Source: Thermoclostridium sp036562185
GTDB lineage: Bacteria > Bacillota > Clostridia > DSM-8532
Direction: 5' to 3'
DNA length: 64,000 bases
Assembly (NCBI GenBank): GCA_036562185.1
Contig: DATCKN010000022.1
Location: forward strand, 18,789 to 82,788
Below, piece after piece: positions 1 to 8,958 of the stretch. The translations under genes and the position numbers were made by a program. Under the pieces are notes generated by a model. It was not told where the DNA came from and searched no databases. It saw only the letters and a program-made list of their open reading frames with translations. Every line of letters begins with the position of its first letter. Positions within the stretch are counted from its first letter, which is position 1.

Positions 1-1219
1 CGTCTATTCCACGAATAACCTGATGATCAGTTATGTACCTCATTAAATCTCCATGCAGTCCCTGGCCCATCCCGGCAAAAGTTTCAGATACTGCATGTTT
101 CCGGCCTAAAATTCTTTTAACAGAACCTGCGTACCTTGGAAAGTCGGTAAACACGCCGGGTTCTATCTGTGCCCAAATTACATCAATTGCAGGTCTGCTG
201 TTATATTTCATGTTTTTGAAAAAATGGCCGCTTATTGTATTTAATGTATTAAGGTGATGATCAAGATCCATATGTCCTGACAGTTCAACTTTATGTTTAT
301 CGCACCATTGGCTGAGAGTTCCATAGAAACTGTCTGCAACCATATCGGTGTATACATCAAAAAAATCATCAATGTATTTTCTCATCGGCGGATGGTTGCC
401 ATTTATATTTACCAGGAGATACGGAAGTATTTCCCGAAGGTCATATCCTTTCTTTTTATGGAATACTTCAAAAAGCTTCGGGCTATACGGGAACTCGAAA
501 CAAAGATATGGCTCGTCGTAGAAAAATCCCTTTATAACATCCCCGAAGTATTCTGAAAATCTTTGATAATACCTGTCGTGCATAACACTTAAAAACTTAT
601 TTGCTGCATCCGGATTAAGCAAATCAATGCATGACATTGCAGGATCTCCGGGATAGGATTTGCACGAAGATTTTGATTTATGTTCATCGTAATCCCATGA
701 AACTACAACAAAATGGGCATAATCTTCCTCGCAGGTGTATTCGAAACATTCATTCGGCTTTGCTTTTAGCCTTTCAAAGGTATTATTCTTTAATATGCCC
801 GAAGAAACCATATTAGCAGGCATTGTGACCGAAATATGGTCACCCTTTTTTAAAATGCAGTTATGAGATATGACCAGCTTTTTTGCCCTGTATGAATCAT
901 CCGTACAAACAAGGCCGCCGGCTGTACCACTGGGGTATCCCCAGTCATCAAATATCCATACTTCAAGTCCTTCATCTTTGGCGGTTCTTAATGCTGTTTC
1001 ATAAGAATCCAGCACCATGTTAATCCACGAGTCATTAGCTCGTCCGATGCAATCTGATGCGATTATAATATTGAATCCACGAAAACCTTGCCTTTTGCAC
1101 CATTTCACCCAATCTCTGATACTTTCGTGACTCTCGTGTGCTTTAATCCCAAAAAAGGCAAGAGGTCTGTGTTTATCCATGTCAAGATGAAGCAACTTGT
1201 CTAATTTCGCGGATTCCAT
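1..1219 (-). CDS. Putative glycoside hydrolase, N-terminal part (gene runs off the left edge)
   Basis: An open frame of 406 codons without a stop runs leftward from an ATG at 1217-1219 and leaves the window, so the C-terminus is missing. A ribosome site (AGAAGGTG) lies about 5 bases before the ATG. The protein begins with the pattern of large TIM-barrel glycosidases related to GH106/rhamnosidase-type enzymes: an RPLAFFG segment near residue 19, a GFRGFNI strand, an EVWIFDDWGYPSGTAGG strand-loop near residue 90, and a FFYDEPY motif that in such families carries an acidic catalytic residue. No signal peptide is evident, so it is probably cytoplasmic. The substrate cannot be stated. The family placement is from recalled motifs and is moderate; that it is a real gene is near certain. 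Confidence 0.72.
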   Translation of the reverse strand, partial: MESAKLDKLLHLDMDKHRPLAFFGIKAHESHESIRDWVKWCKRQGFRGFNIIIASDCIGRANDSWINMVLDSYETALRTAKDEGLEVWIFDDWGYPSGTAGGLVCTDDSYRAKKLVISHNCILKKGDHISVTMPANMVSSGILKNNTFERLKAKPNECFEYTCEEDYAHFVVVSWDYDEHKSKSSCKSYPGDPAMSCIDLLNPDAANKFLSVMHDRYYQRFSEYFGDVIKGFFYDEPYLCFEFPYSPKLFEVFHKKKGYDLREILPYLLVNINGNHPPMRKYIDDFFDVYTDMVADSFYGTLSQWCDKHKVELSGHMDLDHHLNTLNTISGHFFKNMKYNSRPAIDVIWAQIEPGVFTDFPRYAGSVKRILGRKHAVSETFAGMGQGLHGDLMRYITDHQVIRGID

Positions 1220-1383
1220 GCAATCACCTTCTAAATGTTGTTTACATATTTAAATTATACCACTTTTAATCCGGTCTACAAAAGATTTATAGTCTAAAAA
1301 GGTAAAAAATTCTTGCAGAAAACCAAGCATTAATATGAAATAGAAACATAGAATCGAATAGAAAAAAATATGTGAGGGTTCTT

Positions 1384-2430
1384 GTGAGAAGATTTATTCT
1401 ATCTGTGGACGGCGGTGGAATTCGGGGTATAATACCGGCTGTTTTCCTGGCTGAGCTGAAAAAAGCACTTGAAAAAAACGGTGTAAAGAAGCCGTATCAT
1501 CAAATCTTCGACATTATAGCAGGAACATCTACAGGCGGACTGATAACTCTGGCATTAACCGTTCCTCTTTTTAAAAAGGCTGACGGGGATTTGTATGATC
1601 CCGAAGGGGGTGTATCCGCCCGGCAATTGCCCGAATTATACAAAGTATTCGGCAACAGGGTTTTCCCCGGAAACCGCAACAAGGTGGGAAAACTAATAAG
1701 GCAGATTTTTACCAGCAAATACAGTTCTGAACCTTTCAGGGAGGTGCTGGAGGAAATTTTCAGGGACAAAACCGTTAAAGAAGCCTTGACAAATGTACTG
1801 GTAACAGCTTTTGACATGAAGACAGTGGAACCTCTTTTTATTAAGAAAAGGCCGTTGCATATAGGTGGTGATACTGATCCTGATTTTTATATGGTGGATG
1901 CTGCATTGTCAACGGCAGCAGTTCCCACATATTTTCCACCCGTTCATGCCAGGCGCTGCGATCATACAGGCATAAGCTATTGCCTTATAGATGGAGGTAT
2001 TTTCTGCATAAACCCTGCATTGAGTGCATTCATAGAAGCCCGTAAGATTTTTCCCGACAGCAATGAATATATTATTTTATCACTGGGGACAGGGAATCAA
2101 AAAGAGGAATATAAAACAGAAAATATGAAAAACTGGGGCTTCTTTAACTGGATAGCGCCGTGGCTCGGTGTACCGCTTATTACTGCAGTCGGAGAGGGAC
2201 AAAAGATTAGTACAAACCACATGCTTAAAAAATTGCCCCAGGTCAGACTGTTCCGTTTTGATGTTGAGCTTGACAGGGGCAAGGGTGGCATTGATGACGG
2301 AAGTGATGAAAATATTGAGTATTTGCTTCAAAAGGGCAATGAAATGTGGAACAGGAACATATATGAAGTCAATAAGCTCATCAGGCTGATTAATGACAGG
2401 CAGGAGCAAAGGTATCGAAGCAAAGCTTAA
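1384..2430 (+). CDS. Patatin-like phospholipase / acyl hydrolase
   Basis: A 348-residue patatin-family serine hydrolase. The catalytic dyad and oxyanion hole are visible: DGGGIRG near residues 9-15, GTSTG with the nucleophile Ser at about 49, and the second catalytic residue Asp in DGG at about 203. Such enzymes cleave acyl esters of membrane phospholipids or neutral lipids. There is no signal peptide or membrane segment. I chose the GTG at 1384 because a GTGAGGG ribosome site sits 5 bases upstream; a GTG at 1372 adds four residues but has no site. The N-terminus resembles CapV-type effectors, but no nucleotidyltransferase gene is adjacent, so a CBASS role is not supported. It is divergent from the glycosidase and followed by the mannosidase on the same strand. 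Confidence 0.85.
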   Translation: MRRFILSVDGGGIRGIIPAVFLAELKKALEKNGVKKPYHQIFDIIAGTSTGGLITLALTVPLFKKADGDLYDPEGGVSARQLPELYKVFGNRVFPGNRNKVGKLIRQIFTSKYSSEPFREVLEEIFRDKTVKEALTNVLVTAFDMKTVEPLFIKKRPLHIGGDTDPDFYMVDAALSTAAVPTYFPPVHARRCDHTGISYCLIDGGIFCINPALSAFIEARKIFPDSNEYIILSLGTGNQKEEYKTENMKNWGFFNWIAPWLGVPLITAVGEGQKISTNHMLKKLPQVRLFRFDVELDRGKGGIDDGSDENIEYLLQKGNEMWNRNIYEVNKLIRLINDRQEQRYRSKA

Positions 2431-2731
2431 TAGATACTATGTTTTATGCGAAAATACCGCACCGCATTTGACACTGGCTTTTTACCTGTCAAAAAAACAC
2501 CTGTAAAATGTGAAATTAATATGATTGCTTCTGTAAATTTGAGTGGATTGTTGTATAATAGAATAAAATGCAGAACAATCCATTTTTATTTGATTAGAGC
2601 CTTTTACAAGCTTTAGATATAAAATAATTTACATTTGTCAATGCTGGCCCGATATTTGGCAGGCTGAAATGATGAATATGCTTTTTTTGCAACTGGCTGA
2701 TGCTATTTTAATTATGTCGGGAGGATTTGTC
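2431..2731 (+). other. Intergenic region with candidate promoter for the mannosidase gene
   Basis: About 300 bases between the patatin and mannosidase genes. A TATAAT hexamer stands at 2554-2559; the matching upstream hexamer (CTGTAA at 2531-2536, 17-base spacing) is poor. The sequence is AT-rich with no strong hairpin followed by a T-run. The reading frame of the mannosidase is open back to 2669, but that stretch has no ribosome site and is treated as leader. Confidence 0.4.
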
Positions 2732-5224
2732 ATGTCTGATATTCTTTTAAAGAAGATTGATTTATGCGGTGAATGGTATTTATCCGGGGGTAATTTTCAT
2801 AAAATTCCTGCCAGGGTACCCGGGTGTGTACATACCGATTTGCTGGCAAATAACCTTATAGACGATCCGTACTTTGCAGATAATGAGAAAAAGCTTATGT
2901 GGATAGGCGAGACCGATTGGTCATATGAAAGAAACTTCACTGTCGATTCAAGCATTATAGACAGCGAAATTGTCATACTCAGGTGTGAAGGACTGGACAC
3001 TCTTGCGGCTGTTTACATTAACGGCAGCAAAGTCGGAGAATCGGACAATATGTTCAGAATATGGGAGTTTGACATAAAAAAGTATTTGACCGGTGGCCAG
3101 AATCATATTCGGATAGTATTCCATTCAACGATTCCTTATATCAGGGAAAAAGCTGAAAAACGAAAGCTTTGGCATCCAGGTGCCGGACACCACCGGATAG
3201 AAGACAGCAACCAGATAAGAAAAATGCAGTGCAATTATGGATGGGATTGGGGCCCGATGCTGGTAACCTGTGGCATATGGAGGAAAATTGAAATCCAGGC
3301 ATATGATGATGTTAAAATAGAGGATATACATATAATTCAGGAACATATGAATAACAAGGTTATACTGAATGTATCCGCCGGGTTAAGCCGAAAACCTTTA
3401 AGACCGGTGGGAGGCTGCTTGATAATGTCTTTTCAGAACGAAATCGTATATGAAACAGGTTGGACATTCTCAGAAGCAGAGACATCAATAAGTTTTGAGG
3501 TGCCCGATCCTAAGTTATGGTGGCCTAATAACATGGGACCGCAGAATCTTTACAGGATAGTGTTTTCTGTTAAGGGCGACGCCGGAGTTTTGGATGAAGT
3601 TGAAAAAACCATTGGCCTAAGAACGCTTAAGCTGGTTACAAAACCTGATCAATGGGGTGAATCTTTTTATTTCGAAGTCAATTCTGTACCGTTTTTTGCA
3701 AAAGGAGCCAACTGGATACCGGCTGATACCTTCGTTACCCGGATAACTCCCGGGTTTTACGAAAAACTTTTGAGGGATGCCGCAAAAGCCAATATGAATA
3801 TGCTACGGGTCTGGGGCGGAGGTATTTACGAGTCGGACATATTTTATGATCTTTGCGACAAACTTGGTATTTGCATATGGCAGGATTTCATGTTTGCCTG
3901 TGCTTCTTATCCGGCTTATGATGAAGAATATATGCTGAGTGTGGAAAAAGAAGCGGAAGATAATGTAAAAAGAATCCGCCATCATGCTTGTCTGGCTTTG
4001 CTTTGCGGGAATAATGAAATTGAGCAGATAGAAGGGTGTATAACTGACAGTGCCGATGAAGGCGGTATGACATGGGATGAGTATAAGAATCTTTTTGATG
4101 AATTGCTTCCCGGGGTAATAAAAAAACATGCCCCCTATGTATCTTACTGGCCTTCAAGCCCGCACACACCAGGAAACAGGAATGATTACAACAACCCGCA
4201 CCGGGGGGATGCCCACCTTTGGGGTGTATGGCATGAAAGAAAGCCCTTTGAGTGGTACAGGGAATGCGAACATCGCTTTATCAGTGAATTTGGATTTCAA
4301 TCATTCCCGTCGCCCGAAACGGTAAAGGAATATACAAGACCTGAGGACTGGAATATTTCAAGTTATATAATGGAATATCACCAGCGAAGTCCAATCGGAA
4401 ATGATGCGATCATCCAGTACATGCTCTCGTGGTTCAGGCTGCCGCCAAATTTCAATATGCAGTTGTACCTGTCACAAATCCTGCAGGGCGAAGCAATGCG
4501 CTATGCGGTGGAACATTGGCGCAGGAGTATTCCCCGCGGTATGGGGACTTTATACTGGCAGCTGGATGATTGCTGGCCCGGTCCAAGCTGGTCGTCAATT
4601 GATTATAAGGGCAATTGGAAGGCACTTCACTACCAGGCAAGAAAATTCTTTGCTCCGGTGCTGATTTCGGGTGTAGAGGACAGAAAAACCGGTTTTGTCG
4701 AGATCTATTTGAATAATGATTATCTGCATGATATATCCGGGATTGTGAGCTGGAAGCTTTATTGCAGCGATGGCAGTATTGTCGCTGACGGAGAGTTTCC
4801 GGTATCAATTAAAGGAAATTCGGTGCAAAAGGTAAATGTGCTGGACTTAAAAGAGTGGCTTAATAAAGCAGGTGAACGGAATGCACTGCTTTATATTAAG
4901 TTTGCTGGGAATGACCGGGTGGAAAGCGACAATACCATTATTTTTGTCCCTCCAAAGCATTTGGAACTGAAAAAGCCCGAGTTTAAAATGAAAATTGAAA
5001 AAGAAAACGATAAAAAATTTGGCGTATGGATATCAAGCCGGGTACCGTCGTTATGGGTTTGGGCGGACGGGCCGGAAGGAAAAGTTGAGTATTCTGATCG
5101 CTTTTTCCACCTTATGCCCGGAGTGGACAAGTATTTCTCAATTACCACAGAGAAATCCCGTTCAATTGAACAGCTTAAAAAGGAACTGAAAATATTCAGC
5201 CTGTTTGATACATACCAGGATTAA
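2732..5224 (+). CDS. GH2 beta-mannosidase
   Basis: An 830-residue glycoside hydrolase of family 2, beta-mannosidase type. It releases mannose from the non-reducing end of beta-mannosides, the last step in using mannan or glucomannan oligosaccharides. Order of domains: N-terminal sugar-binding jelly roll (ARVPGCVHTDLL near the start, HPGAGHHRIEDSNQIRKMQC and NYGWDWGP near 150-175), immunoglobulin-like domain, then a TIM barrel with the acid/base Glu in GNNE (about 429) and the nucleophile Glu in SEFGFQSFP (about 519). The 90-residue gap between them fits the family. The ATG at 2732 has a GGGAGG site 5-6 bases ahead; an upstream in-frame ATG at 2669 has none. No secretion signal, so the substrate is probably imported as oligosaccharide. 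Confidence 0.92.
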   Translation: MSDILLKKIDLCGEWYLSGGNFHKIPARVPGCVHTDLLANNLIDDPYFADNEKKLMWIGETDWSYERNFTVDSSIIDSEIVILRCEGLDTLAAVYINGSKVGESDNMFRIWEFDIKKYLTGGQNHIRIVFHSTIPYIREKAEKRKLWHPGAGHHRIEDSNQIRKMQCNYGWDWGPMLVTCGIWRKIEIQAYDDVKIEDIHIIQEHMNNKVILNVSAGLSRKPLRPVGGCLIMSFQNEIVYETGWTFSEAETSISFEVPDPKLWWPNNMGPQNLYRIVFSVKGDAGVLDEVEKTIGLRTLKLVTKPDQWGESFYFEVNSVPFFAKGANWIPADTFVTRITPGFYEKLLRDAAKANMNMLRVWGGGIYESDIFYDLCDKLGICIWQDFMFACASYPAYDEEYMLSVEKEAEDNVKRIRHHACLALLCGNNEIEQIEGCITDSADEGGMTWDEYKNLFDELLPGVIKKHAPYVSYWPSSPHTPGNRNDYNNPHRGDAHLWGVWHERKPFEWYRECEHRFISEFGFQSFPSPETVKEYTRPEDWNISSYIMEYHQRSPIGNDAIIQYMLSWFRLPPNFNMQLYLSQILQGEAMRYAVEHWRRSIPRGMGTLYWQLDDCWPGPSWSSIDYKGNWKALHYQARKFFAPVLISGVEDRKTGFVEIYLNNDYLHDISGIVSWKLYCSDGSIVADGEFPVSIKGNSVQKVNVLDLKEWLNKAGERNALLYIKFAGNDRVESDNTIIFVPPKHLELKKPEFKMKIEKENDKKFGVWISSRVPSLWVWADGPEGKVEYSDRFFHLMPGVDKYFSITTEKSRSIEQLKKELKIFSLFDTYQD

Positions 5225-5305
5225 AAGCGGAACCGGCAAAATAAATGGAGCCTGTTGCATGTAAACATGCTGTCTTGCAGAATGCCATGCAAATTAAAAA
5301 ACTTA

Positions 5306-5334
5306 TTGACAAAACGTAAATTATTGAATAGTAT
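5306..5334 (+). promoter_or_regulatory. Promoter of the trpB2 T-box transcript
   Basis: TTGACA at 5306-5311, a 17-base spacer and TAGTAT at 5329-5334 form a good housekeeping-type promoter just ahead of the T-box leader. Transcription would begin near 5341. Confidence 0.7.
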
Positions 5335-5360
5335 ATATATAATTTAATAATTAAAACCTG

Positions 5361-5617
5361 TGATTGAGAGAAGTAGCATAAGTTATTTACCTATAGAGAG
5401 CCGCGGACGGTGGAATAGCGGTGGTAAGGCTTATTGTGAATGGACTCATGAGGGCGATGCTGAAATGGGAACAGAGTATGCAAGCCGGGATCTTCACCCG
5501 TTATCAAGGAAGCGTGTATGTTGGTACATGAAAATGAGTGGCGCTTTATGCGCAATTTAGGTGGCACCGCAGAGATTATAGTCTTTGTCCTATGTTTTGG
5601 ATAAAGGCTTTTTTTAT
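5361..5617 (+). promoter_or_regulatory. Tryptophan T-box leader upstream of trpB2
   Basis: A T-box riboswitch, which senses uncharged tRNA and lets transcription pass a terminator. The T-box sequence AGGTGGCACCGCAG is at 5559-5572. The specifier loop carries GAA-TGG-A, with TGG at 5441-5443, so the tRNA sensed should be tRNA-Trp. Stem I begins at about 5361 with the characteristic AGAAGTAG stretch. The leader ends in the terminator at 5580-5615. The same design, with the same specifier, stands before the trp operon at 47160. Confidence 0.95.
5580..5615 (+). terminator. T-box regulated terminator (trpB2 leader)
   Basis: AGTCTTTGTCC (5580-5590) pairs with GGATAAAGGCT (5599-5609) and is followed by a run of T. 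The T-box element just upstream overlaps the alternative antiterminator fold. Confidence 0.88.
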
Positions 5618-5710
5618 TAGCATTTTTAAAGCTATGATTCAGGCACGGCGGGATTTTACTCAAGTGTTTATTGAAATGTAAAGTAATGATAAAAAGAAAG
5701 GATGTGTATT

Positions 5711-7078
5711 ATGGCAAAGGTACCGTACAAAATTTATCTTTCAGAGAGTGAGCTTCCTCAGAAATGGTATAATCTCAAAGCAGTTATGAAAGAACTGCCA
5801 CCACCGATGCTGCACCCTGGTACTTTAAAACCCTGTACAAAAGACGATCTTGCACCTTTATTCTGCAAAGAGCTGGTGGAACAGGAATTCAACACAGAAG
5901 ACAAATACATAGAAATCCCTGAAGGGCTTATGAGTTTTTACAGGATGATTCGTCCTTCACCGCTAATCAGGGCATATAACCTTGAAAAAGCACTGGACAC
6001 TCCTGCCGAGATTTATTACAAATTTGAAGGTACGAATACATCAGGTTCACACAAGCTTAATTCGGCGGCTGCGCAAGTTTATTATGCAAAGGAACAGGGT
6101 ATAACCACCGTTACAACCGAAACAGGCGCTGGACAGTGGGGTACCGCTCTTGCCATGGCTTGTGCATATTATGGCATTAACCTCATTGTATACATGGTTA
6201 AAATTTCATCAGAGCAGAAACCTTACAGAAAAGCCGTTATTGAAACTTACGGCGGAAAGGTTATACCATCTCCTTCAAATACTACAGAAGTGGGCAGAAA
6301 AATCCTCGAAGAGAACCCCGGAACCGGAGGATCCCTTGGCTGTGCTATTTCCGAGGCAATTGAAACAGCAATGAAAACCGAAAACTGCCGTTATGTTCTG
6401 GGAAGCGTATTGGATCATGTACTGCTTCACCAATCCATTATAGGGATGGAAGCAAAAGCCGCGTGTGATAAATATGGTATTGAACCCGACATAATAATTG
6501 GCTGTGTTGGCGGCGGCTCGAACTTCGGCGGGCTTATTGCTCCTTTTATGGGTGAAAAGATTGAAGGCAGGAACAATATTCATTTTATAGGTGTGGAACC
6601 AGCGTCCTGTCCGTCATTTACAAGAGGACGTTACGCTTATGATTTTGGAGATACCGGAAAAACAACTCCCCTTATGAAAATGTATACCCTGGGTTCAGGA
6701 TTTATACCTTCTCCAAACCATGCAGGTGGCCTGAGGTATCACGGCATGAGTCCTATTCTCTCGAAACTGTATCATGACGGTTATTTTGAAGTCCGCAGTG
6801 TCGAACAGACAAAGGTATTTGAAGCTGCAGTGGAGTTTGCACGCTGTGAAGGTATACTGCCTGCACCCGAGTCATCCCATGCTATCCGTGTCGCTATTGA
6901 TGAAGCCAAAAAGTGTAAGGAAACAGGCGAGAAAAAGACAATCATATTTGGTTTGTCGGGTACGGGATATTTCGATATGACTGCTTATATGAGTTACAAC
7001 AGTGGGACCATGACAGATTTTATTCCTACCGATGAAGATCTGGAAAAGGGATTTGCGACATTGCCAAAAGTTGATTAA
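5711..7078 (+). CDS. trpB2: Tryptophan synthase beta-like protein, TrpB2 type
   Basis: A 455-residue PLP-dependent enzyme of the TrpB2 class, about 60 residues longer than the TrpB of the operon at 52156. The Schiff-base lysine is in GSHKLN (about residue 115), and the phosphate loop GGGSNFGG is present. TrpB2 enzymes join indole and serine to make tryptophan, often without TrpA. The ATG at 5711 has AGAAAGG nine bases ahead; an upstream ATG at 5702 lies directly on that site and is less likely. No trpA or other trp gene adjoins, yet the gene is controlled by a tryptophan T-box, which argues that its product meets tryptophan shortage, for example by salvaging indole. The gene ends convergent to the radical SAM gene. 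Confidence 0.93.
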   Translation: MAKVPYKIYLSESELPQKWYNLKAVMKELPPPMLHPGTLKPCTKDDLAPLFCKELVEQEFNTEDKYIEIPEGLMSFYRMIRPSPLIRAYNLEKALDTPAEIYYKFEGTNTSGSHKLNSAAAQVYYAKEQGITTVTTETGAGQWGTALAMACAYYGINLIVYMVKISSEQKPYRKAVIETYGGKVIPSPSNTTEVGRKILEENPGTGGSLGCAISEAIETAMKTENCRYVLGSVLDHVLLHQSIIGMEAKAACDKYGIEPDIIIGCVGGGSNFGGLIAPFMGEKIEGRNNIHFIGVEPASCPSFTRGRYAYDFGDTGKTTPLMKMYTLGSGFIPSPNHAGGLRYHGMSPILSKLYHDGYFEVRSVEQTKVFEAAVEFARCEGILPAPESSHAIRVAIDEAKKCKETGEKKTIIFGLSGTGYFDMTAYMSYNSGTMTDFIPTDEDLEKGFATLPKVD

Positions 7079-7084
7079 AGCATA

Positions 7085-7119
7085 AAGCGGAAGGCCGGAA
7101 CTTCAATTGCCTTCCGCTT
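7085..7119. terminator. Hairpin between convergent trpB2 and the radical SAM gene
   Basis: AAGCGGAAGGC (7085-7095) and GCCTTCCGCTT (7109-7119) form a perfect 11-bp stem with a 13-base loop. It overlaps the last codons of the minus-strand gene. T-runs are weak on both sides, but the position suggests a shared terminator. Confidence 0.6.
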
Positions 7120-8152
7120 CCTTCCATAAATATATCCTTTCCCTGGGTATATACTTCTGAACGATATCACATGCCATTGAGATCATTGAATCCGACAGTT
7201 TCCTTCCATAATGATAAACACCGTTGTCATATTCGTACGGGTACTGTGTTATTGCCGAATCAGGCCTGTTTTTTCTCATCCTTTTTAAATAATCACGGGA
7301 AATCCTGAATACCCCAATTCCCACATCAATTACCCTGTCCGGTGCAATTTCGCCGAAAGTTCTTTCCACCGTTTCACTGAAGGATGCAGGCCAGTCTTTT
7401 GAATAAATAATGGGATCAAAGCAGACTCTTACCCGGAAGCCTTTGTCCAATGCTTTTTTTATACATGAAATTCTTTGTCTTAAAGGCGGCGTATTGTGTT
7501 CAAAGTTTTTCTGCACCGTTTCGGGCGATAAAGTCCAGGCCAGGATAACATTCTGCGAATGCGGCAGACTCCCGATTGCCTTAATGTTGGCACTTTTCGT
7601 GCGCACTTCAATGGTGAGATCTGGGTGCTGTTCTGCAAAAGAAATCCATTCCCGGACAAAGCCCAGTTTTTGCTCCAATGCCAGCAGATCGGTATCATAT
7701 GAAAGGCTTAAATAAACAGGATGGTTTTCAAGAATTTTTTCTACATGCAAAAAGTAATCCTCTGTATTCACAAATACCACTATATTGGCCGATGAGTACA
7801 TGCCCTGCAAAAAACAGTACTCGCAGTCATAAATGCAGTTCATGACCAGTGTTGTATAATAAAAATGCCGGTTGCCGAAATCCTGGCATACAGGAGCTCC
7901 CTTGTATAAAAAATTATCCTGCTTCTTTGCAAGGATTAGGGAAGGTGATTTTTTCTGGATTAGAAAATCCTGGTTGCTCCTTGAGAAAACATCCTTATAA
8001 TGTTTTATCCCTATGAGCCGGGCTTTTGGAAACCGGGATAGAATCCTTGCTGTTCCGGGATGGTTTTTAATGCCTTCTTCAACATAAATATGAGAAAAAG
8101 CCGGATTATACAAATTCTCTTTTAAGCCTGTCAAAGTATTTCTTCCCTTCAT
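7103..8152 (-). CDS. Spore photoproduct lyase family radical SAM protein
   Basis: A protein of up to 349 residues with the radical SAM cluster motif CX3CX2C (Cys106, Cys110, Cys113, in CIYDCEYC) and the overall layout of spore photoproduct lyase (SPL). SPL repairs 5-thyminyl-5,6-dihydrothymine in germinating spores. By my recalled alignment the hydrogen-donor cysteine of SPL (Cys141 in Bacillus subtilis, in an ACTSD context) falls at SYDTD here, with Tyr152 in its place, so the classical repair activity is doubtful. The start is uncertain: ATG at 8152 has a weak site, while a TTG at 8134 has AAGGGAAG ahead of it and trims the overlap. The gene overlaps the upstream nucleosidase-like gene by up to 47 bases, so the two are probably translated together. 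Confidence 0.8.
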   Translation of the reverse strand: MKGRNTLTGLKENLYNPAFSHIYVEEGIKNHPGTARILSRFPKARLIGIKHYKDVFSRSNQDFLIQKKSPSLILAKKQDNFLYKGAPVCQDFGNRHFYYTTLVMNCIYDCEYCFLQGMYSSANIVVFVNTEDYFLHVEKILENHPVYLSLSYDTDLLALEQKLGFVREWISFAEQHPDLTIEVRTKSANIKAIGSLPHSQNVILAWTLSPETVQKNFEHNTPPLRQRISCIKKALDKGFRVRVCFDPIIYSKDWPASFSETVERTFGEIAPDRVIDVGIGVFRISRDYLKRMRKNRPDSAITQYPYEYDNGVYHYGRKLSDSMISMACDIVQKYIPRERIYLWKEAEGN

Positions 8153-8954
8153 TCTTTGATTTGCATGGCTCTATCAGATTTTCTTTCAAAAATTCAGTTA
8201 ACTTGCCATAAAAGCTGCCATGCTGTATTTTATAGTACTGCATCAGGTGATTCAGCTGATGCTGCATCGAAACGGTCAATTTCATCGCATCGGTTGCTTG
8301 CTTCAGCAAAACCTTCTCTTCATCGGAAAAAACACTTTGCTTACCCGGCAAACTGTCGTGGATCCGGGTAATCCATACGGCAACAGGTTCGACATTGCCC
8401 GCTATCAATTCTGTTGCTCTTTCTTTGCTTATTATTTCACCCGTCTGGTAATCTGACACAATTTTGAAAAAGAATAACTGGTGTGGCCGGAAGAATATTT
8501 CTCCGGCATGGAATACACCCGAAGCCTCCATGTCAGTAACAACTATATCAGAACTTTCATCATGCTTTCCGGATATGCCTGTTACAGGTACCGGACTTGT
8601 TTCAACGGTACCTTCCATAAAGGGATGCCTGAAAAGCATGTCCGGGTAATAGCTTTTATGTGTACTCAGATCAATTATTTTATTGCACAAAATGAGAGTA
8701 CCTTTTTTAAGGTTTAAGTTTTCTGTCCCGCAAATGCCTAGATTAATAAGAATATCACCCGTATCCGGGGTATGTACCGAACACAGGGAAGCTACGCCCA
8801 CTGCGGCATTAATGCTCCCTGTTCCTGTAATAAGAAGGCTCACCGAATCATTTGCAAAATATTGAAACCCGTTTATATCGTCCTGCCTTTTCAGGCCGAA
8901 ATATTGAATTATTGGCTTTGCTTCACAGTAAAGTGCGGTAAATATATAAATCAT
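8106..8954 (-). CDS. MTA/SAH nucleosidase-like protein (nucleoside phosphorylase superfamily)
   Basis: A 282-residue protein of the PNP_UDP/MTAN superfamily. The pattern of catalytic residues of 5'-methylthioadenosine/S-adenosylhomocysteine nucleosidase is kept: Glu11 in YCEAK, Glu143 in DMEAS and Asp168 in IVSDY. These enzymes hydrolyse the N-glycosidic bond of methylthioadenosine, S-adenosylhomocysteine or 5'-deoxyadenosine. About 90 C-terminal residues form an extra, probably helical, region of unknown role. The gene overlaps the radical SAM gene downstream and lies 4 bases from glgD upstream, so all four minus-strand genes may share a transcript from the glgC promoter. Inference: it clears 5'-deoxyadenosine made by the radical SAM partner. 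Confidence 0.78.
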   Translation of the reverse strand: MIYIFTALYCEAKPIIQYFGLKRQDDINGFQYFANDSVSLLITGTGSINAAVGVASLCSVHTPDTGDILINLGICGTENLNLKKGTLILCNKIIDLSTHKSYYPDMLFRHPFMEGTVETSPVPVTGISGKHDESSDIVVTDMEASGVFHAGEIFFRPHQLFFFKIVSDYQTGEIISKERATELIAGNVEPVAVWITRIHDSLPGKQSVFSDEEKVLLKQATDAMKLTVSMQHQLNHLMQYYKIQHGSFYGKLTEFLKENLIEPCKSKNEGKKYFDRLKREFV

Positions 8955-8958
8955 TTTT

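Noticed and set aside
1384..2430. Patatin-like protein as a CBASS (CapV-type) effector
   Set aside because: No CD-NTase, Cap2/Cap3 or other defence gene lies next to it; neighbours are glycosidases. A metabolic lipase is the simpler reading.
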